NCBI GenBank assembly: GCA_034638255.1
Contig: JAWPGT010000031.1
Location: 62,001 to 126,000 of the forward strand
Length of the DNA: 64,000 bases
From: Coprinus comatus
Taxonomy: Eukaryota; Basidiomycota; Agaricomycetes; Agaricales; Agaricaceae
Direction: 5' to 3'
In this document: piece by piece, positions 34,180 through 44,641 of the stretch
How the letters are laid out: every line of letters begins with the position of its first letter
How positions within the stretch are numbered: position 1 is the stretch's first letter
The notes under the pieces: generated by a model
The model's input: only the letters and a program-made list of their open reading frames with translations
Databases searched by the model: none
What the model was told of the DNA's origin: nothing
Translations under genes and position numbers: made by a program

Positions 34180-35667
34180 TCAAAAAAAATAGACTTCATC
34201 GAACATTTCATCCTCTTCCACTCTCTTATCTTGCTCAGAATCACTAGGTAAAGCGCAATGCTTCAAGAATGAATGAAGACTAGTCATAAGTGACGTAAAA
34301 TGAGACGTTGTATCAGGAGTCAATGGTTCATCTTCCACGGACGAATATGAGGAACTTGAACTTGAACTTGAACTTGAAGTCGAATTTTCCTTTGAACAAG
34401 AACAAGAGGATGAAGTGTGTAGGATGTATTCAACTTCTTCGTCGGAATCGTCGGAATCGTCAAGGATCAGTAAACGTTTACGAGGCTTTGATGTTGTGTC
34501 GGGTTCAGTCACTATGCAATGAACTGCCTCGCTTGGACCGTTATCGTATAAATCGTCCCATATCCCTCCCTTGATTTGATAACCTTCGTCAACGGAAGCA
34601 TATACATGATCCATTTCAGGTTTCTGCGTTCCAGTACCCAAGTCAATGCCACTTTCCCAAGAACATTTCGCCAAATTGCCTTCGAAGATAACGTCTTGAG
34701 AATATAACGACTCGAGCTTGCTAACTGCAGATCGTACTTCCGCGATGGAAGGACGTGCTCTCCAATCAATATTCAACATTGGGATTAGGACGTCATTAAG
34801 TTCGCTTGAGATTGGGAGAATAGAAGGGAGGAAGATTTGGGGATTAGAAACATAGGCTTGAAATGTGGAGTCATTGTTGTTCGCACATTTCCATGGATTA
34901 CGACCTGTGACGATGTTCAATAGGACGATGCCGAGAGACCAAATATCGTTAGATTGAGGAGAATAAACCCCTTCCATGTTGCATTCTTCCATTTGACATT
35001 CTAAGCATGACATTACTTTAGCATATATGCATTCCTGAACAGGAAAGTACACACCTGGACTCATATGAAAGACGCTACCTGTCCGAAATTCTACCGACGA
35101 AGATTGTGTAGTAGCCAATCCGAAATCCGTAAGAGCAATACGAAGACCATTATCATAACATAGAATGTTCTCTGGTTTCAAATCTCGATGAAATATCCCC
35201 AGAGAATGGCAATGTTCCGTTGCATCAAGAAGTTGAATAAATGCGTTCTTGATGAGTTCAATATTTCCAAGATATCGTGATTTGAGTAAGATTTGTACGT
35301 AGAGATCCTGATCTGGAGCATAATCCATGACGAGATATGTGTATATACCTTCTTCTACTACGTTGTGAAGGGTGACGATACCAGGATGGGAAGAGGCCAT
35401 TTTATGTAGAGAGATTTCTCGTAGCTGGGATTGGCGGTTTAGACGAGAACGTATGAGGCACTTAACGGCATAGGAGCCATTTGTGCGAGGGTCGACATCG
35501 GTGGCGCGATAGACAGCCCCATAACCTCCTGTGCCTATGATATCCACAAGTTGGATACGCCCGTTGTCTATGAGGGTGTTGACGGCGGGGAATTGGAAGT
35601 TAGTGGCCATAGGTTCATTCATTGTAAGGAGCGACTTTTGTGTAACTAAGGACAGATTAGGTTTCAT
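34180..35667 (-). CDS. Serine/threonine protein kinase, Ran1/Sks1-like
   Basis: Kinase domain from about residue 40: glycine loop GTGGYGAVY, the VAIK-type Lys in YAVKCL, the catalytic loop FHRDLKPENIL and DFGLATTQ. The APE-equivalent SPE is then hidden by an in-frame 54-bp intron (5' splice gtgtgt, 3' ttag, about 35005-35058). Splicing joins MSP to ECQMEECN, followed by YSPQSNDIWSLGIVLLNIVT and GRNPWK, the R-NPW motif of the fungal Ran1/Pat1-Sks1-Vhs1 group. The C-terminus is Ser-rich and acidic, a probable disordered regulatory tail. Kinases of this group link nutrient state to meiosis or growth. ATG 35667 is used; MNEPMATNF 15 codons in is an alternative start. All catalytic residues are present. 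Confidence 0.88.
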   Translation of the reverse strand: MKPNLSLVTQKSLLTMNEPMATNFQFPAVNTLIDNGRIQLVDIIGTGGYGAVYRATDVDPRTNGSYAVKCLIRSRLNRQSQLREISLHKMASSHPGIVTLHNVVEEGIYTYLVMDYAPDQDLYVQILLKSRYLGNIELIKNAFIQLLDATEHCHSLGIFHRDLKPENILCYDNGLRIALTDFGLATTQSSSVEFRTGSVFHMSPGVYFPVQECIYAKVMSCLECQMEECNMEGVYSPQSNDIWSLGIVLLNIVTGRNPWKCANNNDSTFQAYVSNPQIFLPSILPISSELNDVLIPMLNIDWRARPSIAEVRSAVSKLESLYSQDVIFEGNLAKCSWESGIDLGTGTQKPEMDHVYASVDEGYQIKGGIWDDLYDNGPSEAVHCIVTEPDTTSKPRKRLLILDDSDDSDEEVEYILHTSSSCSCSKENSTSSSSSSSSSSYSSVEDEPLTPDTTSHFTSLMTSLHSFLKHCALPSDSEQDKRVEEDEMFDEVYFF

Positions 35668-36523
35668 TTCAAAATGACACTCACGGTACTTACAAGCACT
35701 TGTTTCTAATATCTATCTTGTTGGACCTTGACAGAGAATGACAAGATGCAATAGCCGTAGACGGTGACGTGGTACAGCAGAATGTGTAATGGCGAGTTAA
35801 TCCTTAGAAGTGGTAAAAGCGGAAGTGTTCATTCGTCGAGCTTTTCAGATATTATACATGAATCTGTGCTCCACAGTGCAGTGGGGGGAGGAAGTGTCAT
35901 CATCGCATGTAATCGCTCGGAAAGTATAAGACATATGTTTGACCTAGATCGATCATCCCATTAGCGGTGCTGGTGTGACGCATTACAACTAATCGATCAA
36001 GAAAAGCCCCTGAAGACCTGAGTAATAACTACTGATTATTGACACCCAGATAGAAGCTCATTGATTTATAAAAAGAGTAGCGCACAGGATTAGGCGGAAA
36101 GGCCGCACTACACCTTTTAGTGCGATGTTAAGGGGATTCTCGAAAGTTACCCTTTAAGCAAAGCTCGAGTTAGTAGTGGTGGACATGATTCAATTGTATT
36201 AACTTCTTCTCGTTACTCATGTCCACACTGTTGTCAACCAGACGTTGTGACTCGGTGTTTATTGTGGGGTACCAGGTTCTAGTCATCGGAAGGACAGTGA
36301 CTTGGTGGATGAGAAGCGAAAATTTCGTAGTTGTCGTTAATTGGACCCATAGTACTAGTTAGCACCAGTTGATTCGCATGTGCAAATATACTAAGGACAA
36401 ACGCAAAACTTACAATGGTTAGAGAAGGTGTTGATCCCTCTGAGCACGTGAGATTACACATCATCACCATCACTTCACAGTCCACACAGACATCGACGTC
36501 AACTTACCTTCAGCGCTTCAGCT
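35668..36523. other. Intergenic region between divergent genes
   Basis: Upstream regions of the kinase and of F-box paralog G. Nothing else recognised. Confidence 0.4.
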
Positions 36524-38283
36524 ATGCTTCTGACCGAGTTGGACGACGATGTGCTTATATACATTCTCTCCTATCTCACACCATCAGAAATTCTTTCAAC
36601 CAGGAAGGTATGTGACACCGCTACAAGAATTGGCGCTTGACCGTTTTTTGAATAGATATGCAAACGTCTCCACATTTTATCTCATTTGCGCATTGTATGG
36701 ACTAACACATGCTTGAACTGCATCATTCAAAGAGAAATTCCATTCCCTAGCATACCATTGGAATCTTTGACTTTGGAAAAACTAGAAGCATATGCCATTC
36801 ATTCAACTCGTTTGGAGGCCAAATGGTTATCGAACGACCACGCCCCTACACGCAAATGGTTTATCGATGCAACTATGAATACATCAGTTACAGACGTCCG
36901 ATTACTGCCAGGCTCCGAAGGAACTCTGCTATGTACACTTTCAAAGAGTGTTTGGTCTGCCATCACAATCTGGGAACTGGATCCGGTAATCACGAAGAAG
37001 GGAGATCCACGGTTCCGAAAATGTTGTCAATGGTCCCCAAGAGGTGCCATCGTCACAAAATTTGCGCTCAATTCATGTTCCACTTCTGAGGCTACACTAG
37101 CCGTTTCTGTATCAAATAACGGGTTCGTCTTGTGATATATTTCTGTTTGTCCCAAGGACACGATTGACAATTCAACTCTGTGGTGCTTATAGGCATCAAG
37201 TGGTCGAGTTACTATCACTTAAACGATCCCCTGAATCAGAGATGTCTCTGTACTCAATGATGTCAATGCCATCCACTTTCAAACCAGTCAAGCTTGATGG
37301 AGATCTCTTGGTGTTGTGCGACGACATCGACGAAACTATTGTTTTGAATTGGAGGATGGGAACGTATGCGACTCTGAAAAGTAGTGAGGAGAAAATAATA
37401 GTATATGGCAGGTTCGTCCATCGACAATTCTCCCAATATAACTATTAAACAACCTACAGCATGATAATTGCATTCATGTTGTGTTCGCGTATCAAAGTGT
37501 CATGGTAGTCCGAGCACGATCCATTCATCTATTCCCATTTCCTGTTCTAAAGCATGAAGTAGAAGGAATTCTCACATATCCTTCTATTGCACGTCATTCT
37601 TTCGGTTGGATTGATGGCGTTTCAGTGACGATGAAAACTCAACATCCAAACCTCTCTCCAGCTTCCTCTTCAACGAATAACGAACAAGAGAATCACGTTC
37701 CTCTATCCTTCTTATTCGTGCCGACGCAGACGACCCATGGTCTTCTGACATTCTCAGTCTTCAACTTTACACTCTCCCTCTAAATCCTAATTACATTCCA
37801 CTAGAACCATCTGAACCAATCGAATCACCAATAAACGAACTTATACAGATGGATAAGATGTCAATACCATACATCTTCCCTCCTATACTGGTGGCGAATG
37901 TGGAATCACAAAAGGGTGCAGTTCGTTGTACAGATATTATTCTTGGTAAACAAGGGACGGCGATGTGGGTTCAACCTCGTGATAGATCTATCGTCGGGTT
38001 GTATTGGTCACCAATTCCAGATGATGCACCCCCAACATTTATGCAACAGGAAAATATGAATGAATCCCTGGTCGCTGTGGCATTCTCTGGTTCACTTTCA
38101 AAATGTTCAGATATGTTTGGGAATAATGGAGGTTCTAGTGGTGAAGTGGAGATAAAGAAGATGAAAGGATTGAAAGTATCTTGGAATGATAGGAATAATT
38201 GGACATCGATTGATTATGATGAAGAAGTTGGAAGGGTCGTTTTGGGTTCGAGTTTTGGACAAATAGTTGTTGTTGATTTGTAA
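36524..38283 (+). CDS. F-box/beta-propeller-like protein, paralog G
   Basis: Exon 1 encodes MLLTELDDDVLIYILSYLTP plus SEILSTRK, an F-box. After a 60-bp intron it continues ICKRLHILSHLRIVWTNTC. A region follows with strands such as SVTDVRLLPGSEGTLLCTLS and AITIWELDPV, then the C-terminal SWNDRNNWTSIDYDEEVGRV and GQIVVVDL, the family's D-E-E-x-G-R tail. A frame change occurs near 37690-37720 between ENHVPLS and LIRADADDPWS; either a 60-70 bp intron ends there or one base is missing. It is the most divergent and most nearly intact member here, lying between housekeeping genes, so it may be the ancestral copy. Expected role: Skp1-bound substrate adaptor of an SCF ubiquitin ligase. Confidence 0.75.
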
Positions 38284-38405
38284 TTTGTGGTTCTTATTCG
38301 TTGTTGTGCTGTATATGAATTCGAAAGTAAATGTGTATTATATCCTATATATACAAATACCATACGAAGCCATGTTATCCAAACTTCTGATTATCAACTT
38401 TATCT

Positions 38406-39279
38406 TCAGGTTAAAAACCCGGAACCCCCTCCCGAAGATTGATAACTGTAACCATCATACCGTCCTGTTGGTTCGTAAGAGTTGCAATCATAGCCCGATG
38501 CAAAACCCGAAGGTTGGTCTTGAAAAGCCCCGGAGGAAGGGACGATAGGCCCCGTCATGAACTCGTTGACTTCAGGCCCTACCACTCCACTGGACCATGA
38601 AGGAATACTCAACGAGGGTGAAGAAGAGGAGGAAGATGAAGAATAGGAAGATGGTGAAGAATGATATGATGAATGCATCCACCATCTATCTCTATCCGGT
38701 TGGGTATATGTATATCCAGTACTGCGAGACGGGGAACTGCATCGAAAATCTATGATTTCATCGTTGTTTCTTCTATCATATCTCCGACGTTTCTTTTGAA
38801 GCTCATTTCAGCACTTGTGTAATAGACCATGTTTTATTAGTAGTAGACAGACAGCCTTACCTCAACGTCTGTAAGAACCTACAAGATATGACGTTAAGTG
38901 AGCAACCAGTAATGACCGAAATAAGTATAATGCAAATGACTCGAGATGGGGGAAGTAGGATACACTGCAAGTGGTAAGGTACTATACATACCTCATAGGC
39001 TTCTCGTATTTTAGTAAACCTTTGTGTAGATCCTTCAGTATCTCCAGCATTTTTGTCTGGGTGGTGTTCTAGAATTCGTTTTTTATATTCTCGCTTTACG
39101 AATCAGAGGTGTAGGTGTGGAGCATTAGAGAATTGAGTTCAAGTTCATTTAAAAAGAGTTTGTATGCTTACTTTGATGTCCTCAGTTGATGCATCAACAG
39201 GAACACCTAATATTTCATAGAAATCTCTGCCGTGAAAGCAAGGTTGGTTTTCCACTTCAGTTTCCACAGACTCGGTCAT
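38406..39279 (-). CDS. J-domain (DnaJ/Hsp40-like) protein with Ser-rich tail
   Basis: The first exon (ATG 39279) has [20 protein letters not shown], helix I and II of a J domain. The second carries [20 protein letters not shown] with the HPD tripeptide that stimulates Hsp70 ATPase, then [12 protein letters not shown]. Later exons give a basic stretch ([14 protein letters not shown]) and a low-complexity tail of Ser, Gly and Tyr ending GGGSGFLT. There are no zinc-finger or substrate-binding domains, so it is a class C J protein of about 230 aa. The junctions near 38820-38880 are uncertain. It presumably works with cytosolic or nuclear Hsp70; no membrane anchor or signal is seen. Confidence 0.8.
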
Positions 39280-39447
39280 AACTGGAGCAGATAGCAAGAT
39301 GAAAAGCCCATGTCTCCTACATCCGCTCCATGCACGTGAAAAAAGAAAACTGATTCAGATGACTTGCGGATGAGGTTAATGTTGAACCAAACCCCTATCT
39401 ATGATCGACGATGCGAAAAATAGAACAATGTGGTGTATGCTCTGGTG

Positions 39448-39535
39448 TGGACACAACCGGAATCGAACCGGTCACCTTCCGCAATCACTGATATCAATGC
39501 AAAGCGGGCGTGATAACCAACTACACCATGCGCCC
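39448..39535 (-). tRNA. tRNA-Ala(UGC): tRNA-Ala(UGC) with a 14-nt intron
   Basis: The minus strand folds into a cloverleaf. The acceptor is GGGCGCA against TGTGTCC with discriminator A, the D arm is GTG..CAC, and the T arm is ACCGG-TTCGATT-CCGGT. The anticodon loop TTTGCA is followed by a 14-nt intron (39484-39497) at the canonical position one base 3' of the anticodon, then the 3' half of the stem. The top pair of the anticodon stem is mismatched (C-A). The encoded part is 74 nt after splicing. Confidence 0.9.
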
Positions 39536-39623
39536 ATAATTGTTTGACTAGTTAGGCGCCAGGGACAGTGCTGGTTAAAGGTAATTTCTTTTCAACAAGG
39601 TCTACCAATTTTTCCTCAATCAC

Positions 39624-39632
39624 AATGGTAAG
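39624..39632 (+). repeat. Left 9-bp target-site duplication of the MITE
   Basis: aatggtaag, repeated exactly at 40397-40405. Confidence 0.75.
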
Positions 39633-40396
39633 CAGGCTCCTACCCATCCCCTCGCTGCACGTGCTCGGACTGAGAGACAAGCAAGAACAATGCTTACGTA
39701 AATTATAAGGAGAGTCCTCGCGCAGCGAGGGGCTGGCACAATTCGACCGCCGAGTGGCTGTGTGCCGAGCTGAGTTTGAAAGAGAAAGACATAACGCTCA
39801 AGGTTGCTTGAGGTTCCCATTAGCTGACAAATGTATCACTGTAACACATGTCCATTTATAGATGTTCTACCCATCCCTCACGTTCAGTTGTCCGTGACCT
39901 TGTAAATCAGCTTGATCTGATCCTAGATTTCTTTCATGAGAATGAGCAGACGGAGATGAAAATAGAGAGGTGGTATAGAGAAAAACATACAAATGAATTG
40001 TGTGCTCAGATTACAACATTGTCAAATAGCTACCACTTCGAGGCTAAGTCAGCAACACCAGAAAAAATCCAAGAGAAAGCTATTGCAGTTGATACCAACA
40101 GGCACGTTTATTGAATATTTTCTGGACCAGAGCTCGGATTCGTTCGTCGGGCCATAGGGAGTTAGGGGTATCAGAGATAAAGAGCACAAACGTGATGTGA
40201 CCCTCTAAATTAATGAAATATTATAATTACAATAAAATGTACGAAAACGACCTCTTTCTCGAGGACTCAAACCCCGCTCGGTAACGCCCGGTCGAGTTGT
40301 GCCAGCCCCTCGCTGCGCGAGGACTCTCCTTAATATTTACGTAAGCTTTGTCCTTGTTTTCCTCCTCGCGCACGTGAGGGGATGGGTAGGAGCCTG
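39633..40396. mobile_element. 764-bp non-autonomous Mutator-like element (MITE) with ~150-bp terminal inverted repeats
   Basis: The ends are perfect inverted repeats for 20 bp (CAGGCTCCTACCCATCCCCT). They stay alignable for about 150 bp, including the segment aaggagagtcctcgcgcagc on both sides. A 9-bp direct repeat (aatggtaag) flanks the element. Long inverted repeats with a 9-bp duplication fit Mutator-like (MULE) elements; KDZ elements with 8-bp duplications are the main alternative. The interior holds only an 88-codon frame with no transposase similarity. The element lies between tRNA-Ala and transaldolase. Confidence 0.8.
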
Positions 40397-40405
40397 AATG
40401 GTAAG
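40397..40405 (+). repeat. Right 9-bp target-site duplication of the MITE
   Basis: aatggtaag, a copy of 39624-39632. Confidence 0.75.
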
Positions 40406-40935
40406 CAGAACCGTCAAGAAAGCTTTAGAGGTATTCCAATGTGTCCTTGTGTATTCGCCAAGCTCAAGCGCACGGGGTAGTATATCGCGACTACTGTTCA
40501 ACCGTGGCGGGTTGAAATGCAAGTAATATTGCCTTGTCGCTGGATATTACATGAAAGTGATAGAAATTCCCTTGGTAACCGTATATCCTCCAACTCATTG
40601 AGACATTTAACGCCCGTGTAGTCGCAAGTAGTCGCTGGCGGTAATTTGCCTGGACCGACTTAGAAATTTGATGGCTCGTGGCGAAGGCCAAATGTGACGA
40701 CGATGACGAGCCCATTGGCCCCAAGTTGATCCGGGACACTCGAGACCTTCAGGAGGTTGTACGTCATACGTATTCCTTGTGGTATCTATTTTGATCGAGA
40801 CCAACTCTCCCTAACTATTTAAAACAATGATATTGTTGAAGGATATATTTCACATTGATTTATTTCCTACTTACTACATCACACACCCCCACACACCTTA
40901 AACATCTCTTCTTGAAATCATAGAAAGTGGAAGTC
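40406..40935. other. Upstream region of transaldolase
   Basis: No gene supported. A CA-rich stretch lies close to the start codon (near 40880-40897). Confidence 0.35.
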
Positions 40936-42272
40936 ATGACTACGGCATTGGACGCAATTCTTGAGACTGGTATCAAAATTGCAGTTGATGGGGCGGACTT
41001 CGCGAGTGAGATCTTTTCTCGAGTAGCCTTCTCAAACCACTCTAATTAACTCTTTCGATTTATAGATATTCCTTACAGTGGTTACAAGGCAGTAGATGCT
41101 ACTACCAATCCTTCACTCGTTCTGGAAGCACTCTCGAAACCCGAATACCTGCATATACTCGATGAAGCGGTAGCATATGCTAACAAGAAGTTACCTGGCG
41201 GAGAGCTAAAAGAACGCACTGAGCTTGCAATGGATTATCTGGTGAGTCACCTTTCCATCTCGAATTGACCCCTTTATTTATCGATATCCGTCCCTTTTTC
41301 TTTTAGCTCGTAAAGACCGGAGCTCAAATTCTAAAGCATATTCCCGGACGAGTTTCTGTTTCACTTGATCCCCGTCTAGCAGAAGACTACGATGGTATTG
41401 TGAAAAAGGTCCGTAAACGTTATCCAAAGGAACGCAAGCCTCGCTGAAAAATCCCCTTCTAATAGTCACAAAAATTGATACAAATATTCGAAGAGCTCAA
41501 TGTATCTCGCGACAGAGTCTTAATCAAAATCCCAGCAACATACACTGGTATTCGTGCAGCTCAAGCGCTAGAATCTCCATCTACCTCTACCTCCCCATCT
41601 ATCGATTCTACTTCACTTCCAATCCATACAAATTTAACACTCATCTTCGGTCTCGTACAAGCAATTACATGTGCTCAAGCAGGAGTTTCAGTAATATCTC
41701 CTTTCATAGGACGAGTTCAAGATTGGTGGTCAGGACATGAATTCAAACGAACTGGAGTTGAAAACCCATTCGCTAAACAATCATTACATGATCATCATGG
41801 TATCCTTCTCATCCGTCAAATTCGTTCATCTTTCGATCAATTTGGTTATACCTCCAAAGCTAGAACAGAAATTATGGCTGCTGGGTTCCGTAGACCTGAA
41901 GAAGTTTTAGAATTGGCTACAGAAGGAAAACATGGTGGTGCTGATTTGTTTAGTGTGCCGCCTTCGATTTTGGAAGCTTTGAAAGGAACTGAAAGGGTTA
42001 ATGGAAATTTGGAAATGGAGAAGGTTACCAAGGTATTGGAACATTCACATCATCCGGAACCAAGTTATATTTCTGCCATTCATGATGACAAACATGCTGA
42101 AGCGAGGTTTAACGAAGATGCGGCGTTGGAACAGGTGATTTTGGATAAATTACCTGAGGGGTTGAAGAAGTTTTCAGCAGATAGTGTTATTCTGGAAGAA
42201 AAGATTAAGGCGCAGTTGATGCTTCCATCATCGAACATGCCTGGAGGTTGGGGACTCAATGAAGAGTGTTGA
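40936..42272 (+). CDS. TAL1: Transaldolase
   Basis: ATG 40936 opens MTTALDAILETGIKIAVDGA. Then come SGYKAVDATTNPSLVLEAL (DATTNPSL signature), AMDYLLVKTGAQILKHIPGR with RVSVSLDPRLA, and RDRVLIKIPATYTGIRAAQA, whose Lys forms the Schiff base. TNLTLIFGLVQAITCAQAGV and SVISPFIGRVQDWW follow. About 375 aa in four exons, slightly longer than usual because of a Ser/Thr-rich insert after the AAQALE helix and an altered C-terminal part (LELATEGKHGGADLFSVPPS). The enzyme moves a dihydroxyacetone unit between sugar phosphates in the cytosolic non-oxidative pentose phosphate pathway. The C-terminus ends GGWGLNEEC. Intact, and the lone transaldolase here. Confidence 0.93.
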
Positions 42273-42486
42273 AGGGAAGATAGAGTAATAGAAGGGTTTT
42301 TAGATTCATTACAGGGACATTCATGTATCATTTATAAACTTCCCGCACAGTGCGATATGTTACGTATATCATAGAGTTATAACTCAAGTATAAATTAATA
42401 CCCCAGTCACAACTTTAAGTTCATTTGATACACCTTTCCGCGTATAATCAGGTTATAAACTTCTCTTCGAAAGTTCAATTAATCAA

Positions 42487-43615
42487 TCACATGCATAGGA
42501 TTCTGAAAGTCAAAACCCCACTTTCCAACTTTTCCTGTAAACTATTTCTCTTACTCATCCATCTTCCACTTTCTTCAGTTTCCTTTGCCTCTTTCTTAAT
42601 TATCCTAATCCAATCAAAACATGATTTACAATCGACTATTTTGTGTTTTTCGCATTGGTAGGAATGTTCTGTGGTTAATGCTGCTTGAGCTCCAAGTAGG
42701 TATACGTTTAATTGTTGACGTTCCTATTATGTGTTTGTGTGTTTGTGAGTGGGTGTGTGATGAGCGATGAGAGATTAGGATTTGATAAATGAATGAGATA
42801 GAACAGAAAGAAAGAAAGGGGTAGAAGAAGAATGATAAAGTGTTTTTAAAAACTTTATATAAAAAATCATTGAATCAACATCAATGACATCAATCAACGT
42901 TTCAATTTCAACACATTGAAGCAATGAGAGGGGGAAGCGAATGTTGAAATGAAAAGGTTTCTGATGGTCTGATGATTGGATGATTGATTGTTTATAAAAA
43001 AAACCAACAAATCAATCGATTTCGATCAATGCGACGATCATCAAAATCTCCAATTTCCATAATTCCCCCCTCTCTAGAGAGACCGAGGGATATTCTCGTT
43101 ATCTCCCTCCAAGAATATGCACCCTACAAATCAACTCGTACGTTCCGAGCCTTTACGCTTTCATGAGGACTCAGCCACCCTTCCACTCCAACCAACACAA
43201 TCAAAAAAAAAAAAAAAAAAACAAGAGAAAAGGAAAAGAAAGAAGCGCAAGGTGAGGGAGGAAAGGTAATGGAAACACGAAAAAAACTCACCTCAACCTC
43301 AAAATCCAAAAACTCCGCAACCTCACTCAACTCATCCTCAACCGTAACATTATTAACCATCCTATGATCACATAAACACATCTGACAAAACTCATCTCCA
43401 TGAGCTGCACAAAATTTGAAATTGTTCACGATGATATGTTCTGGTACTTTCCATGGTTGACCAGAACTAGAACTAGAACTAGAAGGCATATGCCCATTCA
43501 TAGTTATATTGGTGTGAGTAGTATTCGAAGCTGAAGAAGTTGTAGAGGATGAGGATGAGGATGAGGATAAGGGTTGGGATTGGGATTGTTTAGAGGTCGA
43601 TGTTGATGTTGACAT
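42487..43615 (-). CDS. Two-exon Cys/His-motif protein (paralog of the gene at 1645-2123)
   Basis: Exon 1 (ATG 43615) has a low-complexity Ser/Thr/Gln start, then VNNFKFCAAHGDEFCQMCLC and DHRMVNN, and ends DFEVE at a gtgagt donor near 43290. Exon 2 starts after ataatag with ERQQLNVYLLGAQAALTTE. It then carries YQCEKHKIVDCKSCFDWIRI and a basic tail, stopping at 42487-42489. Both Cys/His clusters (Cx2H...Cx2C) and the phase-0 junction before ER-Q match the smaller gene at 1645. The 550-600 bp intron is very long for this genome. The second cluster plus basic tail suggests a nucleic-acid or protein-binding role, but this is inference; I know no named family. Confidence 0.75.
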
Positions 43616-44641
43616 TGTTAGTATTGCGTGGAAATGTAGTGGTTGGTAGCTGTAGGATTCCGATGTAATACGTTGTTGCGCGGATACAGCTGTAGTTGTA
43701 GTTATTGGATGGTGGGGTGTAAGGTGTTATAAGAAAGGAGTAAAGGATTGTCCAAAAAGTCACTTTATCGTTTGCACCACTTCAATATTCCAAGCAGACA
43801 AAGAACGGCGCAAATGTGGTTTTGTTTATGGCGGGGTTGGTCAACCGTTCAACAGGTAACCGCGGGTCAAACAGTCAAACACAAGTAACAACCTAGAGTC
43901 AACACAACAAGCAAATGAAAAAAAGAACGTCTAAGTAGAATCTGAACCCCCACGCGTCTTTTTGGGCACACCCAAATGCGGAAACTAGGTCAGAAAGACA
44001 AGACTCAAAAAAGAGTGAAAACAAAAACAAAAAACGATTGAAGTTGGCAGCAAGGACTGGAAAGGTTGGATGTGGAAGAGTGTTCGAGGAGGGGGTGATT
44101 GAGAAAGAACAAGATTCAAGGGAGATGAACGTAAGGAAAAAGAAATCAATCCTTTGTAATTATAGGGCCCACCAGCGGAACTTGTGAAATCGCCGTGACT
44201 AACGGGTGTTTCAAGCCGATATGGCCCAAGTCCAACAACGTAAGTCCCCAGGACAAGTTTCCTTACTTAAGCTGTACTCAAGTGCTTTTTCTTCGTCCCC
44301 CCGCAATTTGAGCGCTCATTTGTTCGGATCATTTTTACCGTCTCACACATAATTATATCAGACTCTATGCTCTCGCCAATCATTATATGAAGAATTATGT
44401 GGAGAAGGATTCCCCCTTGTTTTAAATGGATGAGACAGCCAATAAAACAAGGCATTTGAAACCGATTTCGGAAGAGTACTTCATGAATGTTTTCACCTCC
44501 ATGATAGCATTCAGCCGACTCCATGAGGTCCATTATCCTATTAATTAAAAAACCTATTCCATTTAACAACGACACAACATGACAGGAAAACAAAAACAAA
44601 ACAACAAAAACCATATCATAAATAAACCCATAAATGTATCC
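43616..44641. other. Intergenic region
   Basis: Upstream of the Cys/His gene and downstream of the F-box/LRR gene. A 115-codon minus-strand frame (44614-44267) has no family signal and is not called. Confidence 0.35.

Noticed and set aside
39848..40114. 88-codon open frame inside the MITE
   Set aside because: No transposase-like or other motif, and composition unlike the real genes. Treated as a chance frame.
44267..44614. 115-codon minus-strand frame downstream of the F-box/LRR gene
   Set aside because: No family signal. It lies in a region that would be 3' UTR or spacer.
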